DNA of 64,000 bases from Mariannaea sp. PMI_226 (GCA_024336345.1 JANFOG010000001.1:2418001-2482000); one strand, 5' to 3'. Shown: positions 13,701-25,879, counted from the first letter of the stretch. Notes: a model not told the origin generated them from the sequence alone. Program-made: numbers and translations.

Positions 13701-14263
13701 CATCAACCAATGGCCAGACAGGATTTATCACCAACGAAGACGCCAAAGGGGTGAGTCTGTGCTTATTTGTGCAAAAATAGGACAATCCATTTCGGAGTTC
13801 TGCAAAGATTCTGCTCCCGTATCACCACTCCCAGTGCCAGTCTTGATTCCAATTTGGGTCATCATCCCACGTCATTGCGGAAACTGTAACTCGCAATTTG
13901 ACTGATTTCTTCTTCTGTCTTCATCGATAGTGTACATGTCAGCTATTACAATGCTCCAGCTTTCCCAGACTGCATTCTGCTGCTTCCCCCCGAGTCATCA
14001 CTTTCAGGTACCTAATCTTATTTTTGCTTCTTTTTTTTTTGTCTTTTTTCATGCCAACCTCTTTTTCGGGTCTATACTTGATGCTCAAAGCCCAACCAGG
14101 AAAAGAAAAGGAAAAAAAAAATAACCCATAAAAACGGATGACAACCTGTGTCACATTTGCATTATTCAACTGAAAAATTAATCATTGGCCGGTGAATTAG
14201 GAGAGCTAAATGGCATGTTAGCTTCTTGGAAATCGATTATCCTAGGTAACTAAGATCCACTTA

Positions 14264-17200
14264 CTATTGGTTTCCAGATGTTCCCGGGCCAGGAGTCCGA
14301 GGAGAGAAAGAAGGCGAGGTAGGCGAGTAGCTCGGACTAGTTGGCGAATGCTGCGCGCCAGGGCTTCTCTGGAAGCTTGGGCTGGTGGGAGAATAAGCCT
14401 CGGGAGACGTAGGAGACCATGTTGGAGAGGCTGGAGAGTAGGAAGGCGAGGTTGGTCCGCCTGCATGAAGGTTCGGCGAAGCGGGGCTGTAGTTGGGGCT
14501 CGCGGGAGAGTAGCTGGGAGATGTAGGCGAGTTGAACTGAGCCGGCGAAGTGGGAGAGTAGTGTCGAGGGGACGAAGGCGACGCAGGCGAGTAGCTCGGC
14601 GATGTTGGGCTATAGTTGGGGGATGCCGGGCTAGTTGGCCGCAACATGGGGGATGTTGGCGAGAACGACGGCGACGACGGACTGAACGAAGGCGAAGTAG
14701 CATATCTGCCAGCCCCGCCATCGATGAGAGGAGATGTGGGAGAGTAGCCTGCATTGGGTGACGATGGAGAGTATCCTCCCATACCAGAACTGAATGGTGA
14801 TGTAAGAGAGGTGCTGAATGGGCTGGTCGCGCCACGCATCGAATACGGGCTCATCGAACCCACTCCACCAAAGCCGCCACCACCATACTCTGTTCCAAAT
14901 CCAGCAGGAGTATCGGATCCTGCACCCTGGATGGGTGAGAAGTTTCCAGCCGCAGGTGAGCTGAGGCTGAGGTATCCAGAATCCGCCATAGGAGACCCAG
15001 TGTCGTATGGAGTGGCAGCACCTTCGCCCTGGGCATCCTTGGTCGGCATGCCAGGCATCAGCCCCATGCGAGAGTTGTCAGAGATGACAGTCTCGAGCAT
15101 CTTGGGGTCCAAGAAGACATCGAAGTTGCCGGTACCCATAGGAGCCATTTGACCAAGCATGACGTTCTCAGAAATACCGCGGCAGTCATCCAGTTCACCA
15201 GTTGCCGCAGCCTCGAGCAAAATCTCCACCGTTTCCTCGAATGAGCAACGCATCAGAGCACCCGTATCGGCACGGTTGATACCGTGTCGGGTAACAGCCG
15301 AGATGACACCACGATATGTCATTACATCAACGAGCAACGCAATATGACGATGGTTGACATAAGAACCATCAAAGGCCAAAACGTTGGTCAGTTCCTTCAC
15401 GAGAGCAGAACGAGCGGCCTCGATACCAAAAACTTCAATAATTTGGTAAAGATCGTTGGTGTATGTTCTCGTTGTATCCACGCCATCGACAGCCAGCACC
15501 TCACGAAGAGCAGAGCCACTTGTATCGAGGTACCACTGTGTGCAAAGAGGGTCGTCCTTCTTGGCAAGGAGAGCGCCATCAGGCTTTTCAACCAGTCTGG
15601 TTCCCTTGGTCAAGAAAGCACGCTCAACACCTGGTACACCACGGAGAGTCAATGTATCCAGAAGATGAGCCTCAAGACGCTTCAGCATGACATCGTCCTC
15701 AATGGCACCCGCATTCTCTGCGTCCTTTCCTCCTTGGTGGACAAATCGCATTCGAATCACCTGCTCATCGGCGTTGTTGTCACTGAAAATGACAGCCAAG
15801 TCCTTGGGGTATTCCTCCTTGATGCGCTGAGCGACATCATCAATCTTGATCTCCTTATCCAGTAGCTTCTGTCGGTCAAGAGTGATACGCAAGACCCATC
15901 TGGACTGCCAGTCGATCTCACCCTGTGTGTCATCTGGAATAAGGAAGTATGATTCGACCATATCCACATCCTCGGGAATGTTAGTAGCCTGAATGTCTGG
16001 GTCATAGTAAATCTCTGTAACCGCCGTCACAGACCGTAGGTTGGTGTACTCGACCATGCTTCGTAACTTCTTGGCCTGCTCTTGCTTGGCCAGATACTCG
16101 TTCAAGTACACAGCCATGCTGGGAGTCTTGATGTTCTTTGCCAAGTTAAGAATTTCCTTCAGACGAGGGACACCCAGCGTGACGTTCTTGGAAGACACAC
16201 CAGCAAAGTGGAAGGTGTTGAGAGTCATCTGGGTTGCAGGCTCTCCGATGGACTGAGCAGCCAACACACCAACCATTTCACCAGGACTGACAAACGCTCG
16301 ATCCCACTTGTTCTGGAGTTCACCCAGGATATGATCAAAGGCAAGTTTGTTCAGGCGATGCACCTTGACGATTTCCTTGAAGGCTAATCGTGACCGAACC
16401 AAGGCTTTGAAAAGAATGGTCGCGTTCGCATCAGCTTCAAGCGAGATAGCATCGCCGCCACGCACAATCTTGATCTTGTCCAGCATGTCCTGAACAGCGA
16501 CAATAACATCGGATGGGCGAAGATTACTGCGGTCATTGGCTTTGACATTGAACACACGCTTGGCTGACTCGATAACTCGGCCAATGTTCAAAGGCAGTTG
16601 CATCATCTCCTCATCCATCTTGGCCTTGTTGATAACTCGAACAGCTCGGCGGTCCTGAAGAAGTGCTTCCCATTCAGCGTCAAGGAGTGCCATAGAAGGT
16701 TTGTCTCCTGTCAACTCATTTCCATATTCATAATCGTTCTTGAACCACTCTGGAGGGTTGGCAAGATCTAGTCGGTATTTCTGCCTGAATGCATCATCTG
16801 ACATGTTGAGAATGCCCAACTTCTGTTTCTCGATGCACATCGCATCCAAACCATCCTCGCCATAGAGGAACTGAACGATATCTCCGAGAGAATTGCGGAC
16901 AGTTCCATCATATCGAGCACTCAAATCTTCAAGAGCCTTGACTAATCGACGCTGAATATAGCCAGTTTCAGCAGTTTTGACTGCTGTATCGATCAAACCT
17001 TCTCGACCAGCCATGGCATGGAAGAAAAACTCGCTAGGAGTAAGACCACGAAGATACGAGTTTTCAACAAATCCACGAGCTTCGGGGGAGTAATCATCTT
17101 TGGTAAAATGAGGGAGTGTGCGGTACTTGAATCCGAATGGAATACGTTTGCCCTCCACAATTTGCTGACCGACAAGCGCAGTCATCTGAGAGATATTGAT

Positions 17201-19567
17201 TGAAGAACCCTTGGAGCCAGAGGAAGCCATGGTGACAGCATTGTTTGAGTCCTTGAGACTCTTCTGTGTAGTCGTTCCGGCTTTGTCACGAGCCTGGTTC
17301 AGTGCCATGGAAACTTTGTTCTCAAACGTGGCTCTGACGTTCATACCAGGAAGAGCTTCGAGCTGGTTCTCGGTGGCCATCTGTGTCAGCCTTGCGACCT
17401 CGTTCTTTTCAAAATCGATATGAACTTGGATCTTCTCAATTGTTGCCTTATCGGGGATGGTATCACCAATACCGATACTATGCCCTTCTTGTAGCAGCCA
17501 ATAAGTCACGACCTGCTGAACACCGTTAAGGAAAGCCATAGCCCCCTCAGGTCCAAGCTCGTTGTAACAGACGTGGACAATACCTCCGGCAGCAGCACCA
17601 ACATTCTTCTTAGTGAGAAGACCAAACATGAGGTGACCAGCCTGGATCAGAAGACCCTCATCCTTAAGAGGATTGTCTTCTTTGCTATCCGGGACATTGT
17701 GCAAGCTCACTTCGGCAGGGATTACCATGCTGATGAGTTGCTTTCCAGTCCAGCGCGGTCGTGGCTTCAGGATAGCTGGCTGGGGAATGACACCATCCCA
17801 GCCTGGTACCCAAAGCATGAGATTCATGATTTGATTCTTGTCAAGGAAAGTGTCTCGTCTGCATAGTTTGTATACACCGGCCAAAGAGTCCTGGACGATA
17901 CCCATCAATGGACCGTTCTTCTGAGGTGAGACAATGTTCAATGGCACGAGACAGAGTTCCTTGACCTCAGCGCGAGTTTCTTCGCTTTGAGGAACGTGCA
18001 AGTTCATCTCGTCACCGTCGAAATCGGCGTTGTAAGGGGAAGTGACAGACAGGTTCAGACGAAACGTAGAGTAAGGCATGACACGGACACGATGACCCAT
18101 CATTGACTCTTTATGCAGCGAGGGTTGACGGTTGAAAATGATATAGTCACCGTCCATCAAGTGCCGCTCGACTTTCCATCCGTATTCCAATGAGATCTGA
18201 GCCGCCCGTCGGTGATGCCGCAAATCGATTCTGGTACCATCAGATCGAATAACGTACTTGGCTCCGGGGTGCTCATTCGGTCCGTTCTCAACGAGCTGAT
18301 GTAGCTTGCTAATGTTGTATGGTGTCACAGTCTCAGGGTATGTCAGAGTCCGAGCGATGCTGCGAGGAACACCGACCTCGTGAAGGGAAAGGTTGGCATC
18401 ACCAGTGATGACAGTACGTGCAGAGAAATCCACACGCTTACCCATCAAGTTACCTCGGAGTCGGCCCTCCTTTCCCTTTAGGCGAGCTCGAATGGCCTTG
18501 ACCGGACGTCCACTCTTTTGAAGCGCTCGTGGCTGTCCAGCAATGTCGTTGTCCATATATGTAGCCACGTGGTATTGAAGCAGCTCCTCGAAATCTCTAG
18601 CAATGTGGGCAGGCGATCCTTCACGAATAGCCTGCTTGACGTTACCGTTTGCACGAATGATATCACCAAGCTTGTATGTCAGATCGTCTTCATTTCGCAT
18701 TCCAGTGCCAGTACCATCCATGGAAATGCTGGGTCTGACGGGTGGTGGCGGAACTGGGAGAACGGTCAAGATCATCCACTCAGGGCGGGCATAGTCGGAG
18801 TTCAGGCCCATGTTGACGAGGTCCTCCTCAGAGATCCTCCGGAGGATATTGTGAGCCATTTCAGGGGTGATAAGCCTATTTTCACGCCGCTTGACGCCAT
18901 CCTCCTGCGATACAACATCAGAGACAGCCTTGAGCTGTAAAGCGGCTTGTCGAACAGCGGGCTGCTCATTGCCGCAACCACCGTGGTTTTCAACTACAGG
19001 CTTCATTCCTGGCGCGTACTCGTCGTCTTTGTTTTTATCGGTCCTAGGCTGGTTCTCGCACAGGTGCTTCTTCTTGCAGACTTCCCAAACGCGATTGAAG
19101 CGAACTTTGGGATCTCGAGTCGCAATAGCAGCAGCGAATTCGGGATCACTCTGAGATTATGAGGTTAGCATCCAATGGGCCATTAAGCTTCATGGAGTAG
19201 GTAGACCAACTTTATCGGCCAACACCTTGCTGCAATTGTGGCAGACGATCTCCAAGATCTTCTTGACCTTCTTGATGAAACCGGGATGGTACACCGGTTT
19301 CGCGAGCTCGATGTGCCCGAAATGGCCAGGACATTCGCCCATTGCCTGGGTGCAGGTCTTGCATCTAAATTGCCGGTCGATCGAGCCGAGGAGGGGGTCG
19401 TTCAGGCCACCGTCGCGTGGCTTAGTCTTGTTTTCCTCCATCGTCTCGGGGTAGAGAATGTGGCAGACACTCATGTTTTTTATTTCCTCGGGGGACATCA
19501 AGCCGAACTGGATTTCTTCCACTGTCTTGAGCGGAGCGCTCGAGTGGGTGAAGTAAAGGTTCGCCAT
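14264..19567 (-). CDS. RPB1: DNA-directed RNA polymerase II largest subunit (Rpb1)
   Basis: Catalytic largest subunit of nuclear RNA polymerase II. Two exons, 19211-19567 and 14264-19150, joined in phase 0 across a 60-nt intron with a TGCTAAC branch site and an unusual GTTGGT donor; product 1747 aa, the usual fungal length. Exon 1 holds the N-terminal zinc-binding clamp ([17 protein letters not shown] region). The active-site metal loop [10 protein letters not shown] lies near residue 493, and the bridge-helix and trigger-loop regions follow ([17 protein letters not shown]). The C-terminal domain, from about residue 1550, is a run of YSPTSPS-like heptads, many degenerate (YSPASPN, FSPSSPS, NSPTSPS), interspersed with glycine-rich spacers and ending GTSGNQ. 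The CTD is the platform for capping, splicing and termination factors. Identity is certain; the exact donor is inferred from frame. Confidence 0.97.
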
Positions 19568-20647
19568 GGTGGTGGTCGGAAGTGGATATGATGGACGTGT
19601 GCAGAAAAAAGGAGCGAAAAGCGAGAGGAAAGGTCAGAACGCGCGCCGACACGAAGTGAAGCGCGAAGGGTCTAGGAAAATGGTGCCAGATATCGAAAAG
19701 AAGGACGTTTTTGTACAGCAAAGAGTCGCTAAAGCGATGGTAAAGGGCGTGAAATGTGAATAATGGATGGCGCTGAACGGCAACGCCTGTCCTGGCCGAG
19801 GGCCCAGGAGAACCTCAGGCTGGTCTCCCCCGTCGCCTCCACCTCGAAAGTCGCGAAGGATCGAAAGTCGCGCGGGACGCTCGTCGTCAGTCGGTCGGGA
19901 AGATGTTCGTATCGTTGCGCGCGATGCCCGACACGCGTGGTGATGACTTTGTGTGGAGGGCAAAGTTTTGTCGTGGTTGAGGCGAGAAGGTCGGGGAGGC
20001 CTGAAAGAATCTGGACCTGAGGCGGCCGGCGAGCAAGGCTTCAGCGCTATTCCTGTTTAGGAATGCAAACTCTCCCTAAAGCTCTATAACTCCTGCCTCA
20101 GGCTACAAACGGTGCAAGTATTGGATACCTGTCCGGCACGCTCTCACGTGCTGACTAAAGCCCAGGTTCGAACGATTTCCCTGGCAATAATGGCGACTAA
20201 TGCCATGCATTATTATGTCCACTTGTCGCCCATGTAGCGTGAACGAAGTACACTTACGTTCCCTCCCCCAGATGCCTTTGCGCAACGCTCCCTGCCTACA
20301 CCGATGACTCAAGTCCTTGCTGCTTTGCACGCGCATTGTCTGCCAATTATTGTCATCCCAGAAAATCCAGGCGCTACCTGCGCCACGTTTCACGGGCGAG
20401 ACAAAGCTGCTTTGTTTTGTTCCACTGAAACCTCTTTTTCCTACTCATCCTGCGAGTTTAGGATTACATTTTTTTGGAATCACGCTGGACAAATCTTGGA
20501 AATGTGCCTGAAATTTTGAGACGCTAACATAATAGCTCCAAGAGCTCCGTACTGCTCCCCCCTCCCCACCACCGACGACCTCGTTATAGGGACCATTCAT
20601 TCTGTCGTGTATCCACGAATACGACCCCATTTATTATTATGCCGCTT
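19568..20647. other. intergenic: RPB1 promoter and SWD1 3' region
   Basis: About 1.1 kb between the RPB1 start codon and the SWD1 stop codon, both on the minus strand. It must hold the RPB1 promoter. I see no clear TATA box, tRNA or other gene; open frames here are short and unrecognised. Confidence 0.7.
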
Positions 20648-22195
20648 CTATCGTCTTCTACCCTTGGTCGTCTTAGAGGTTATACCCTTTTTCGCTACTG
20701 GTTTCTCGACAACCTCGTCCAGGGCGTCCTGGCCCTCTCCTGGACTCCTACGTCTCATGGTTCCGGTGGACACGGCGACAAACTCGTCTTCGCTGTCGCT
20801 CTCGCCGAGATTAAAAAGGATTGGCATCTGAAAGCTTTCACCGTCGTCCAGAACCTTGGAGGGCTCCATTGTAAGAACGTCCACATCTTCATCCTCAGCA
20901 TCGAGTCGCCGCCGATGGATTTCCTCCTGGGCATAGATGTCGAATTCATCTTCCCGCTCAATATACTCCACGTTTTCTTCAACTTCAGCAAAATCCGGTG
21001 CCAGCGCTGACCACTTTTGTGGACTGGTAACCGACCATATGTATATTCGCCCGGTTTCCATGCCGCATTCTGCAAGGAGTGCTCGAGTTGGGTGCCAGTC
21101 TACAACACCGTGTTCTTCTTTTGGTTCCTTGAGAATGCGTACAAGACTGCCGTGCTTGCTTTCCCAAACGTATATCTCGTGGTTATTATATGTCGAGGCT
21201 GTGACGTATTCTCCCGTAGAGCTAAATGCAACGTGATTCCAGGACAGCTTGTTGACGACATCCTGAAACTTGTTCTCAAGCGGTAGTTGCAAGGTGTCCA
21301 AGTCCAAATCTTCAGCGGAAAGGTTAGGTATTCGAAACGCCCGAATGATGCGGTCTTGTGAATTCACCAGCAGCTCTCGTCCTGATTGTGTAATTCGCAT
21401 GGTAGTGATAATCCCAGTGCAGACCTTATCCGAGTAGATGATCTCGTAGGATTTTGCATCGATAACGTTGATACGGCCTTTGTTTGTTCCGGCAAGGATA
21501 TGATCGCCTGTTATTGTCCATACAACGGACGTTGTCATCTGTTTTGCGTCTTCTTTGGCCTGCTTCTCTTTCAATGCAGCATCGCTAGTTGTATTCGATC
21601 GTTTTGGCGCAGAGGGGAGGATATGTTTTACGTCAACGGGCTCAGACATGTCGACAACAACGGGTTGCTCTTCGTAAAGTGCTGCAACGAATCGAAAGCT
21701 GTCACGTGTCAGTGTGTGCTCGCAGGGTTTAGAAAAGAAAGATTAAGAACGACAACGGTAGTGATAACAATAACAAGAGGACAATAGGAATGGGAAGAAG
21801 CAGAAGGAGAAGAAAATGCAATCGGATTCAACTTACTGATCCCATGGATGAAGCTCAGCAACATATGCTGGGGCGCGAAATCGAACTTCGCGTAGCCTCT
21901 TGCCGTCCTGGAGGTCCCAAAGGATGGCCTTCCAGCCCTGGCAAGTCGATAGCAAATACTGGCCACATCTTGACCAGCTTAGAAAAGTGATAATCCGATT
22001 GTGGCCTCGTAGCTTTTTCGCAACCCCCATGGTCTCAAGGTCCCATATCACAACGGTACCATCGCCTCGGCCGGAGGCGAGATAGTCGCCCTTGCGACTG
22101 AAGCGCAAGAAGGATGCATGGCCCGACCGGATTGTATTGGTGATGACTTCAGGATAATCCTGAAGGAGGTAATCGTCCGACAGCAGAAGATTCAT
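20648..22195 (-). CDS. SWD1: COMPASS histone H3K4 methyltransferase complex WD40 subunit Swd1 (RBBP5 homologue)
   Basis: Structural WD40 subunit of the Set1/COMPASS complex that methylates histone H3 lysine 4. Two exons: 21837-22195 and 20648-21698, with a GTAAGT donor, joined to give ...HPWDHFRFVAALYEEQPVVVD..., a continuity typical of the family; 469 aa. The start MNLLLSDDYLLQDYPE matches the conserved N-terminus. WD-type blades are visible (YLASGRGDGTVVIWD near 45-60, ILAGTNKGRINVID, YVTASTYNNHEIYVWE, GRIYIWSV). The C-terminal tail is acidic (ESDSEDE) and ends in a basic KTTKGRRR. Divergent to THG1 with 386 bp between start codons, so the two probably share a promoter. Confidence 0.93.
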
Positions 22196-22581
22196 CTTGC
22201 ATCAACTCTGTGGCATGGCGACAAAAACTGGTGGTTGGGTTTGGTGCAACCCATTGAGTGGTATGGAGGGGACTCCGAAAAGAAGGCGGCCGACCTCAGC
22301 CGCGTTGACAGGCAAAGGACCAAGTTTGAGATGCAAGGCTGAGCTTGTACGAGATCAGCCAATGCGATGGCTTATAGCGCCTACCCCTGGTGTGTATGCA
22401 AAAGATCAATGTGGGCCCGGCGCTTTTGTACTTTTTTGTGCTGGCACGCTGGGCAGCTTTTGCCAAAAGCTGCACTAACAATTCTCAGCACTGTCCCTCC
22501 GTGCCTCAGACAAACAACTGCAACATCACACGACCCCTCTCTGCTAGACGATTGCCTTGAGCGTCAGAAACTACAACAAAA
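22196..22581. promoter_or_regulatory. shared divergent promoter, SWD1 / THG1
   Basis: 386 bp between the start codons of two divergently transcribed genes. It must contain both core promoters. No motif can be assigned by eye. Confidence 0.5.
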
Positions 22582-23885
22582 ATGGCGAACTCAAAGTGAG
22601 TTTCGTGCTTTGCTTTGATTTGATTTCCTGCTCTCAGACCCTGTATCTAATCCCTGCTTCAAGATTTGAGTATGTTCGTAACTTCGAGACATCCGATTCT
22701 CTGCTTCCCAATACTTGGATCGTTGTCCGAATTGATGGACGGGGGTTCACAAAGTAATATTATCCCTGGTTCCAATCTATGTATGATTAAGGCCACAATT
22801 CTCTGACAACAAAAAGAATGTGCGCCAAGTACAACTTTGAAAAACCAAACGATCGCAGAGCCTTGGATCTCATGAATGCAGCAGCCAAAGCCGTCGTGAC
22901 TGAGATTCCCGAAATTACCATTGCCTATGGCATCAGCGATGAGTACAGGTAAGGGGATTTTTTTTCTTCATATCGTTGTCACTAGTCACCCTCCTCCTCC
23001 AGCTCAAGATGTTAATGTGTTTCCAGTTTCGTTTTCCATAAGACCTGCGAGTTATTCGAGAGGAGATCAAGGTAACAACCAAAACAACCTAGGCGCAATA
23101 ACGGGCTTAGTTGACTAACAACTCGCAGCAAACTCGTGAGCACCGTTGTCTCTACTTTTACCTCTAATTATGTCCATCATTGGTCGACATATTTCCCAGA
23201 TACACCTCTTTCATCACCACTTCCAACCTTCGACGGTCGGGCAGTTATCTATCCCAGCGTTCAGAACCTCCGTGACTACATGAGTTGGCGCCAAGTGGAC
23301 TGTGAGTGCGCACGTATTAGAGATATAAGCAAGCATCCTAACAATCACAGGCCATATCAACAATCTATATAACACAACATTCTGGGCATTAATCCAGCTT
23401 GGCGGCCTTGACAATAAAGAAGCCGAAAAGACCCTCGCTGTGAGTGCCCCGGTCAAGCAGGTAGACATTGCGCTAACCGTATGTTGAGGGCACCTTATCG
23501 GCGGACAAAAATGAGATTCTGTTTTCACGCTTCTCTATCAATTACAACAATGAGCCAGAAATTTACAAGAAGGGAAGTGTCGTGTTTCGCGATGTATGTC
23601 CTCTCTTCCCCCTTTCTGTCTTTCTCTCTTATTTCCTTGTCCAACATGATGCCTAACCTTGCACAGTTCGAACTAGTCGATCCTAATAGCCACAATGTGG
23701 GAGAAACCATCGACTCTCAGGCTGAGCCCGTCACGCAGTCAAAGTCTCAAAAGGAGAAAGATAAGAAGCGCCGAGCCAAAGCACGGATTCTCGTGGAGCA
23801 CTTGGACATTATCAAAGACGAATTCTGGGACAGCAGGCCGTGGATCCTATCAGGGAAGCCGGGCAAGGTCCCAAAGGAGACATGA
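22582..23885 (+). CDS. THG1: tRNA(His) guanylyltransferase Thg1
   Basis: Adds the extra G at position -1 of tRNA-His, the identity element for histidyl-tRNA synthetase. Eight exons: 22582-22595, 22664-22753, 22817-22948, 23027-23071, 23129-23301, 23351-23439, 23489-23593 and 23667-23885, totalling 867 nt and 288 aa. The first exon is only 14 nt (MANSK). Catalytic carboxylates are visible in [10 protein letters not shown] (near residue 20-30) and GISDEYSFVFH. Further family signatures are the [28 protein letters not shown] and [17 protein letters not shown] blocks. The C-terminal part is lysine-rich and followed by [14 protein letters not shown]. All seven introns have GT..AG ends. Convergent with TMA23, with stop codons about 120 bp apart. 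Confidence 0.95.
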
Positions 23886-24004
23886 CAATCCGTCTAAAAT
23901 GGGGGTATCATTCAGGAAAATAATCCATCCATAACGCCGTAACGATGCTTTGTTTTCGCCACGCAAATGCCAATTCGCCGTATTCCTGTTTCCTCTAGTG
24001 CCCA

Positions 24005-24655
24005 TTATGTCTCCGCCTCTTTCTTTCTTTGCTTTCGTTTTTCCTCTTTTCTAGCTCTCCTTCGAGCCTTTTCTTCATCCACCTCACTCGATTCTGCTGA
24101 TGACTTTTTAGCCTTCTTCAGACTCCTGCGTTCCTGTCGTGCAGTCCTTCGGCGAGCTCTCTCTTCCTTGCGTTTCTGCTTGGCTTCTTTTCTTGCCCTC
24201 CTCTCCTCCTTTGTTTCCTTTCGGGTCTCGGTGACTTTCGTCTTGATCGTCTTTTGGTCGGCACTGTCCTCGTCGGACGACTCTGTTGAATCAGGGCTTG
24301 TTGACGCATCCCTAATTTTAAGTTTATCTAGAGTCCCTTCGAGGAAACCTCCTCGGACGAATGACGAATAGACTGAGTATTTTCCGGCATTCTTGTCGAG
24401 AGAGTTGAGTTTGCCAGAGGTGACCGTTTGTATCACCATGCCCTTTTTTGACGTGTCGAGTCCCTTTAGTTGCTCGTCGAATGCGTTCATCCACCATTGA
24501 TCGCTCGTGAAATGCTGCTTCTGGCCGAGTCCTTGAGTGTTGTCCTTGCGAGACAAGAGTAAGGGCTTCGCAAGGCCAATCGAGTCGTCGGTCTTGTGCA
24601 GAGAGTGGCCAGTTCCCCGCCAACCCTGGGCGGAGAGAAGGGCATGTGCATTCAT
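24005..24655 (-). CDS. TMA23: G-patch ribosome-associated protein Tma23-like
   Basis: Single-exon gene, 216 aa from the ATG at 24655 (MNAHALLSAQGWRGTGHSLH). The N-terminal G-patch-like segment (AQGWRGTGHSL ... QGLGQKQHFTSDQWWMNAFD) followed by a long lysine/arginine/glutamate-rich C-terminal tail is the layout of yeast Tma23, a nucleolar protein associated with ribosomes and implicated in small-subunit assembly. A central KGMVIQTVTSGKLNSL block is also typical. The reading frame extends upstream of the ATG, but family resemblance favours this start. Its tail is repetitive (EERRARKEAKQKRKEERARR). Divergent with the DUF726 gene across 1.2 kb. Confidence 0.85.
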   Translation of the reverse strand: MNAHALLSAQGWRGTGHSLHKTDDSIGLAKPLLLSRKDNTQGLGQKQHFTSDQWWMNAFDEQLKGLDTSKKGMVIQTVTSGKLNSLDKNAGKYSVYSSFVRGGFLEGTLDKLKIRDASTSPDSTESSDEDSADQKTIKTKVTETRKETKEERRARKEAKQKRKEERARRRTARQERRSLKKAKKSSAESSEVDEEKARRRARKEEKRKQRKKEAET

Positions 24656-25879
24656 CGTTGTGGGATTGGGAAATGAAAGACCTGTATCACGAGTACGTTT
24701 TCGTTCCTCGTTGTTTGGATTCGCTTGGCAAAACAAAGAAAACAAAGAAAGCAAAGAAAGTCAGCGTGAGGCGGTTGGTGGTTCTGGCTCCCACCCAGAC
24801 GGTCATAATTATTTTTTTAGTGGGGCTGATCTTATCGCCATCGACCACTTTTCTCTTTTTATCTTATCAAGCATTGGTGATAAGGAATCAGCTACCCTAG
24901 ACAGAATATATCAACCTGTGCTGATCTGTGTGTACGAAGATTCACATCGCGGATTACTGGAATTTGAGACGCATCAACAACTATTCTATTGATATGGAGA
25001 CAGGCAGTATCATCATTATCCATATACTTGTTCACACAGCAGTGTTTGCTAGCCCCGTTCGTCTTGCGGCTGCGAGTCATCTCCTCACGTGAAACCAAGA
25101 CACTTTACAAGCTTTGTTTACTTAGTTATTTTACTCTCTATTTCAACGCAGTTGAGGTCATAGTGTCTCTGGCCGAGTTGTCTACATATCGGTGAAGCAA
25201 TTTGAGGCCGTTTTGCCTACTCAGCTACTTAATGTAAGTTATTTTGTTTTTCACTTTAGTAAATAAGGTACTTCCGCGCTGCTGTCAATTTAGTCATAGG
25301 TCCGACCGGCACCATCATTTTCCTTTATCAAGGCCCATCACCATTGAATGGAGCAGGATCTCTCGATTGAAACTGTGCTCGTTCAATTCTGGCTTCATAA
25401 CTTGCACGTCATACACGCTCGTTGGGTCCGATTCGACGCGGGTTAAGATAAAGCACAGGTGAAGCACGTGATGATGATGCCTCAAGCTGGAGGAGGGGGG
25501 GAGCAAAGCCTCGTCATGGCGCAGGCTTCTTTCTTTCAACTTTCAACAAAACCCTGTATTTTCAAGGACTCCTCGAAATTCGATACACACTTCCTTCTTG
25601 AGGTCAACGTCGTGAGGTGCTGTCAAATTTCATTTTAGCACTGATACCATTTTCATTCACTTCACCTAGTAAGTTCGCTTGTGTACCTGTAAACGGTATG
25701 GGGTAGGCCCAACACCTAAGTGCGCAACCAGGATAGACCAGCTCCGTTGTTTCATCACTGACACCTCTGCTCAGAATAGCCAGCGAAGAGACTTGAACTG
25801 TCACGTCCCAGATACCGTATCTACGCCTCTTGAGCAGAGAAATTTGATGTATGAGCCCTGTGCCTGAAGACAGGTAACT
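24656..25879. other. intergenic, divergent promoters of TMA23 and the DUF726 gene
   Basis: 1.2 kb with no gene I can support. A purine run precedes TMA23 on the plus strand (AAACAAAGAAAACAAAGAAA near 24735), which is pyrimidine-rich on the transcribed minus strand, as expected of a fungal promoter or leader. Nothing else notable. Confidence 0.6.

Larger units (their letters stand above)
1..14263. other. 14 kb gene-poor block, no intact gene supported
   Basis: No open frame here has a recognisable domain, and none can be joined by plausible introns into a protein I recognise. The longest frames (about 200 codons near 227-900, on both strands over the same bases) overlap antiparallel and look like chance. 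Visible are an 18-T run at 1415-1432, a decayed coding relic at about 2377-3300, a TATATAA at about 9132, short AACGCC-type hexamer repeats near 10930-10970, and a long pyrimidine-rich stretch at about 10560-10745. The block may be a long regulatory region or carry noncoding transcripts of a gene to the left of the window; the sequence alone does not decide. Confidence 0.6.

Noticed and set aside
20155..20190. GGTTCGAA-like sequence suggesting a tRNA B box
   Set aside because: No acceptor or anticodon stem can be formed on either strand around it.
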